From: Serratia rhizosphaerae
GTDB lineage: Bacteria > Pseudomonadota > Gammaproteobacteria > Enterobacterales > Enterobacteriaceae
Direction of reading: 5' to 3'
Length of the DNA: 64,000 nucleotides
NCBI RefSeq assembly: GCF_009817885.1
Contig: NZ_CP041764.1
Span: 4,402,001-4,466,000, forward strand
A program made the position numbers and the translations under genes. The notes under the pieces were generated by a model, which was given only the letters and a program-made list of their open reading frames with translations, did not search any database and was not told the origin of the DNA. Positions 61,363 to 64,000 of this stretch are shown here, piece after piece (the stretch's first letter is position 1; each line of letters opens with the position of its first letter).

Positions 61363-62478
61363 GTGACGGTGCCAAGCAGGGCGGATTGCAACGACTACCG
61401 CCAGATTTTTCTGCAGGATGTGCCGCTGATCGACGTGCGCGCGCCGGTTGAATTCAGCGCCGGCGCGTTCCCGCAGGCGGTGAATTTACCGTTGATGAAT
61501 GACCGGGAGCGACAGGCGGTGGGCACCTGCTATAAGCAGCATGGCCAGCAGCAGGCGATCGCGCTGGGTCATAGCCTGGTGCACGGCAAACTCCGCCAGG
61601 CGCGTACCGAAGCCTGGCTGGCCGCCTGCGCCGAACGGCCGGCGGGCTATATTTACTGCTTCCGCGGCGGGTTGCGCTCACAGCTGGTGCAGCAGTGGCT
61701 GCGCGAGGCGGGCGTTGACTACCCGCGGATTATCGGCGGTTATAAGGCATTGCGCCATTATCTGTTGAATATCCTCGAATACAGCGCCGAGTTGCCGATG
61801 GTGATCGTCGGCGGTAATACCGGCTGCGGCAAAACCCTGATGGTGAATGAGCTGTCGAACGGCATCGATCTGGAAGGGCTGGCGCGCCACCGTGGTTCGT
61901 CGTTTGGCCGTACGCTGGCCGGACAAAGTGCGCAGATCGATTTTGAGAATCGTCTGGCTGTGTTATTGCTGAAAAAACAGCATGGTGGCTGCCGTCAGTG
62001 GGTGCTGGAGGATGAAAGTCGCCTGATTGGCGCCAATAGCGTACCGCTGCCGGTGTTTAATCGCATGCAGCAGGCGCCGGTCGTGGTGATTGATGATCCG
62101 TTTGAGGTGCGTCTGGCGCGCCTGCAGGCGGAATATATTGATGATATGCACCAGGCGTTTATCCAGGCCTACGGCGCTCAGGACGGCTGGCAGCGCTACG
62201 GTGAATATCTCCATCACGGGCTGTTCGCCATCCGGCGTCGTTTAGGCATGGAGCGCTACCAGCTGTTGACGCAGCGGCTGGAGTGGGCGCTGCAGTTCCA
62301 GCACGCCAGCGGCAGCAGTAACGCCCACCAGGAGTGGCTGGTGCCGTTGCTGCAGTATTATTACGACCCGATGTACCGTTTCCAGTTGGAAAAGAAAGCC
62401 CAGCGGATTGTGTTCCGCGGCAACTATGCTGAAGTAAGAGAATTCCTGATGACGTATAGCCAGAAAAACGGTGAATAA
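61363..62478 (+). CDS. selU: tRNA 2-selenouridine synthase SelU (MnmH)
   Basis: Replaces sulfur by selenium at wobble 2-thiouridine, via a geranylated intermediate, using selenophosphate. The N-terminal rhodanese domain has the catalytic cysteine in YIYCFRGGLRSQ near residue 96; a P-loop domain follows with VGGNTGCGKTLMVN near residue 146. Length is 371 residues. GTG start two bases after selD, and the stop overlaps the topB ATG (TAATG). In E. coli this gene (ybbB) is far away, so here substrate and enzyme genes are joined. Confidence 0.95.
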   Translation: MTVPSRADCNDYRQIFLQDVPLIDVRAPVEFSAGAFPQAVNLPLMNDRERQAVGTCYKQHGQQQAIALGHSLVHGKLRQARTEAWLAACAERPAGYIYCFRGGLRSQLVQQWLREAGVDYPRIIGGYKALRHYLLNILEYSAELPMVIVGGNTGCGKTLMVNELSNGIDLEGLARHRGSSFGRTLAGQSAQIDFENRLAVLLLKKQHGGCRQWVLEDESRLIGANSVPLPVFNRMQQAPVVVIDDPFEVRLARLQAEYIDDMHQAFIQAYGAQDGWQRYGEYLHHGLFAIRRRLGMERYQLLTQRLEWALQFQHASGSSNAHQEWLVPLLQYYYDPMYRFQLEKKAQRIVFRGNYAEVREFLMTYSQKNGE

Positions 62479-64000
62479 TGCGACTGTTTATAGCCGAGAA
62501 ACCGAGTTTGGCGCGCGCCATTGCTGATGTGTTACCCAAACCTCACCGCCGCGGCGATGGTTTTATCGCCTGCGGCAAGAACGATGTAGTGACCTGGTGC
62601 GTCGGCCACCTGCTGGAGCAGGCCCAGCCGGACGCCTACGATAGCCGCTTTGCGCGCTGGTCGCTGGCAGATTTGCCGATCATTCCCGAAAAATGGCAAC
62701 TGCAGCCGCGTCCGTCGGTCAGCAAACAGCTGAATGCGATTAAAAAGCTGCTGCTGGAGGCGGATGAAGTGGTGCACGCCGGCGACCCGGATCGCGAAGG
62801 GCAGTTGCTGGTGGACGAGGTGCTGGATTATCTGGCGCTGACGCCGGAAAAGCGTCAGGCGGTGCGCCGCTGCCTGATTAACGATCTTAACCCGCAGGCG
62901 GTTGAGCGGGCGGTTGAGCGTCTGCGCGATAACCGGGACTTTATCCCGCTGTGCGTGTCGGCGCTGGCGCGTTCACGCGCCGACTGGCTGTACGGCATCA
63001 ATATGACCCGCGCCTATACGCTGCTGGGGCGTAATGCCGGCTACGACGGCGTGCTGTCGGTAGGCAGGGTGCAGACACCGGTACTGGGGCTGGTGGTACG
63101 CCGTGACGAAGATATTGAAAACTTTGTACCGAAAGACTTCTTTGACGTAAAAGCGCACATTGTCACGCCTCAGGAAGCGCGTTTTGTCGCCTTGTGGCAA
63201 CCGAGCGAATCCTGTGAGCCATACCAGGATGAAGAGGGGCGCTTACTGCACCGTCCGCTGGCCGATCACGTGGTGAAGCGTATTGAAGGACAGCCGGCGC
63301 TGGTTACCGCTTATAACGATAAGCGTGAGTCCGATATCGCACCGCTGCCGTTTTCGCTTTCTACCCTGCAGATTGAAGCAGCGAAGCGTTTTGGCCTCAG
63401 CGCCCAGCAGGTGCTGGACGTTTGCCAACGCTTGTATGAAACCCACAAACTGATCACTTATCCCCGCTCCGACTGCCGCTACCTGCCGGAGGAGCATTTT
63501 GCCGGCCGCCATGCGGTGCTGAACGCCATCAGCGTTCACCAGCCGGATCTCTACCCTCAGGAGGTGATCGACAGCGAACGCCGCAACCGCTGCTGGGATG
63601 ATAAAAAAGTCGATGCGCACCACGCGATTATTCCTACCGCGCGCGCCAGTAAGGCCAACCTCAGCACTGACGAGCTGAAAGTATACGGGCTGGTGGCACG
63701 ACAGTATCTGCTGCAGTTCTGTCCGGATGCGGTATTCCGTAAATGCGTGATCGAACTGGACATTGCCGGCGGCAAGTTTGTTGCTAAGGCGCGTTTTCTG
63801 GCCGAGGCCGGCTGGCGTACCCTGTTAGGCAGTAAAGAGCGGGATGAGGAGAACGAGGGCGCGCCGCTGCCGGTGGTTGCCAAAGGTGATGAACTGCTGT
63901 GTGAGCGCGGCGAAGTGGTGGAGCGGCAGACCCAGCCGCCGCGGCCCTTTACCGACGCCAGCCTGTTATCGGCGATGACCGGCATTGCGCGTTTTGTACA
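62478..64000 (+). CDS. topB: DNA topoisomerase III, N-terminal part (3' truncated by window edge)
   Basis: Type IA topoisomerase that decatenates DNA and resolves recombination intermediates. The TOPRIM domain starts MRLFIAEKPSLARAIADVLP with the acidic motif HAGDPDREGQLL, and the nucleophilic tyrosine is in HKLITYPRSDCRYLPEE near residue 328. About 507 codons are present with no stop before 64000. The ATG overlaps the selU stop by one base, so translation is likely coupled. Confidence 0.96.
   Translation, partial: MRLFIAEKPSLARAIADVLPKPHRRGDGFIACGKNDVVTWCVGHLLEQAQPDAYDSRFARWSLADLPIIPEKWQLQPRPSVSKQLNAIKKLLLEADEVVHAGDPDREGQLLVDEVLDYLALTPEKRQAVRRCLINDLNPQAVERAVERLRDNRDFIPLCVSALARSRADWLYGINMTRAYTLLGRNAGYDGVLSVGRVQTPVLGLVVRRDEDIENFVPKDFFDVKAHIVTPQEARFVALWQPSESCEPYQDEEGRLLHRPLADHVVKRIEGQPALVTAYNDKRESDIAPLPFSLSTLQIEAAKRFGLSAQQVLDVCQRLYETHKLITYPRSDCRYLPEEHFAGRHAVLNAISVHQPDLYPQEVIDSERRNRCWDDKKVDAHHAIIPTARASKANLSTDELKVYGLVARQYLLQFCPDAVFRKCVIELDIAGGKFVAKARFLAEAGWRTLLGSKERDEENEGAPLPVVAKGDELLCERGEVVERQTQPPRPFTDASLLSAMTGIARFV

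Overview
The window reads as a stretch of GC-rich enterobacterial chromosome. Almost every gene has a clear Escherichia coli orthologue and long blocks keep the E. coli order (aspS-nudB-yebC-ruvCAB-znu-mepM-lpxM; yoaA-tsaB-yeaY-fadD-rnd; minCDE-ycgLMN; dsbB-nhaB-fadR-ycgB-dadAX; yeaHG-mipA-yeaD-gapA-msrB-yeaC-pncA-ansA-sppA-ydjA-selD-topB), but the blocks are joined differently and sequences are only moderately close to E. coli. This points to Enterobacterales outside the E. coli/Salmonella group, most likely Yersiniaceae such as Serratia (inference; no database search was possible).

Layout. 1-4.3 kb: end of aspS, nudB, yebC and the Holliday-junction genes ruvC and ruvAB, with a LexA box before ruvA. 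4.3-9.4 kb: zinc importer znuBC/znuA around a Zur box, then mepM and lpxM. 9.4-15.8 kb: an 11-repeat leucine-rich-repeat protein, then pykA, hexR, zwf and eda; edd is absent from its usual place between zwf and eda. 15.9-17.4 kb: spermidine exporter mdtJI preceded by a 32-codon upstream ORF, then a RidA-family gene. 17.4-28.9 kb: yoaA, tsaB, yeaY, fadD, rnd, minEDC, ycgL, an MltB-type transglycosylase, ycgM, ycgN.

28.9-34.6 kb is the accessory region. The 3' end of ycgN is duplicated as a 29-bp direct repeat flanking 1.9 kb that holds a decayed phage tyrosine integrase and an intact, visibly AT-rich membrane acyltransferase. This looks like a prophage eroded to its att sites, integrase tail and a surface-modifying gene. 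Beyond it lie several tiny membrane-protein ORFs, a radical SAM/SPASM gene broken by one in-frame TAA, and an O-antigen ligase/polymerase-like gene. In E. coli K-12 the ycgN-dsbB interval holds hlyE and umuDC instead.

34.7-44.6 kb: dsbB, nhaB, fadR, ycgB, dadA-dadX, a Bcr/CflA-type drug exporter, a DEDDh exonuclease and a small membrane protein. 44.7-47.6 kb: a TonB-dependent siderophore receptor behind a strong Fur box, an orphan GhoT/OrtT-type membrane toxin-like protein and a YqaE/Pmp3 peptide. 47.6-64 kb: yeaH-yeaG, mipA, yeaD, gapA, msrB, yeaC, pncA, ansA, sppA, ydjA, then selD-selU-topB, with selU placed between selD and topB; topB runs off the end.

The most interesting items are the reduced prophage at ycgN, the mdtJI upstream ORF, the orphan GhoT-like protein, the perfectly periodic LRR protein, the small-ORF cluster at 31.3-31.9 kb and the selD-selU-topB arrangement. 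No CRISPR array, rRNA, tRNA or intact insertion sequence was seen.
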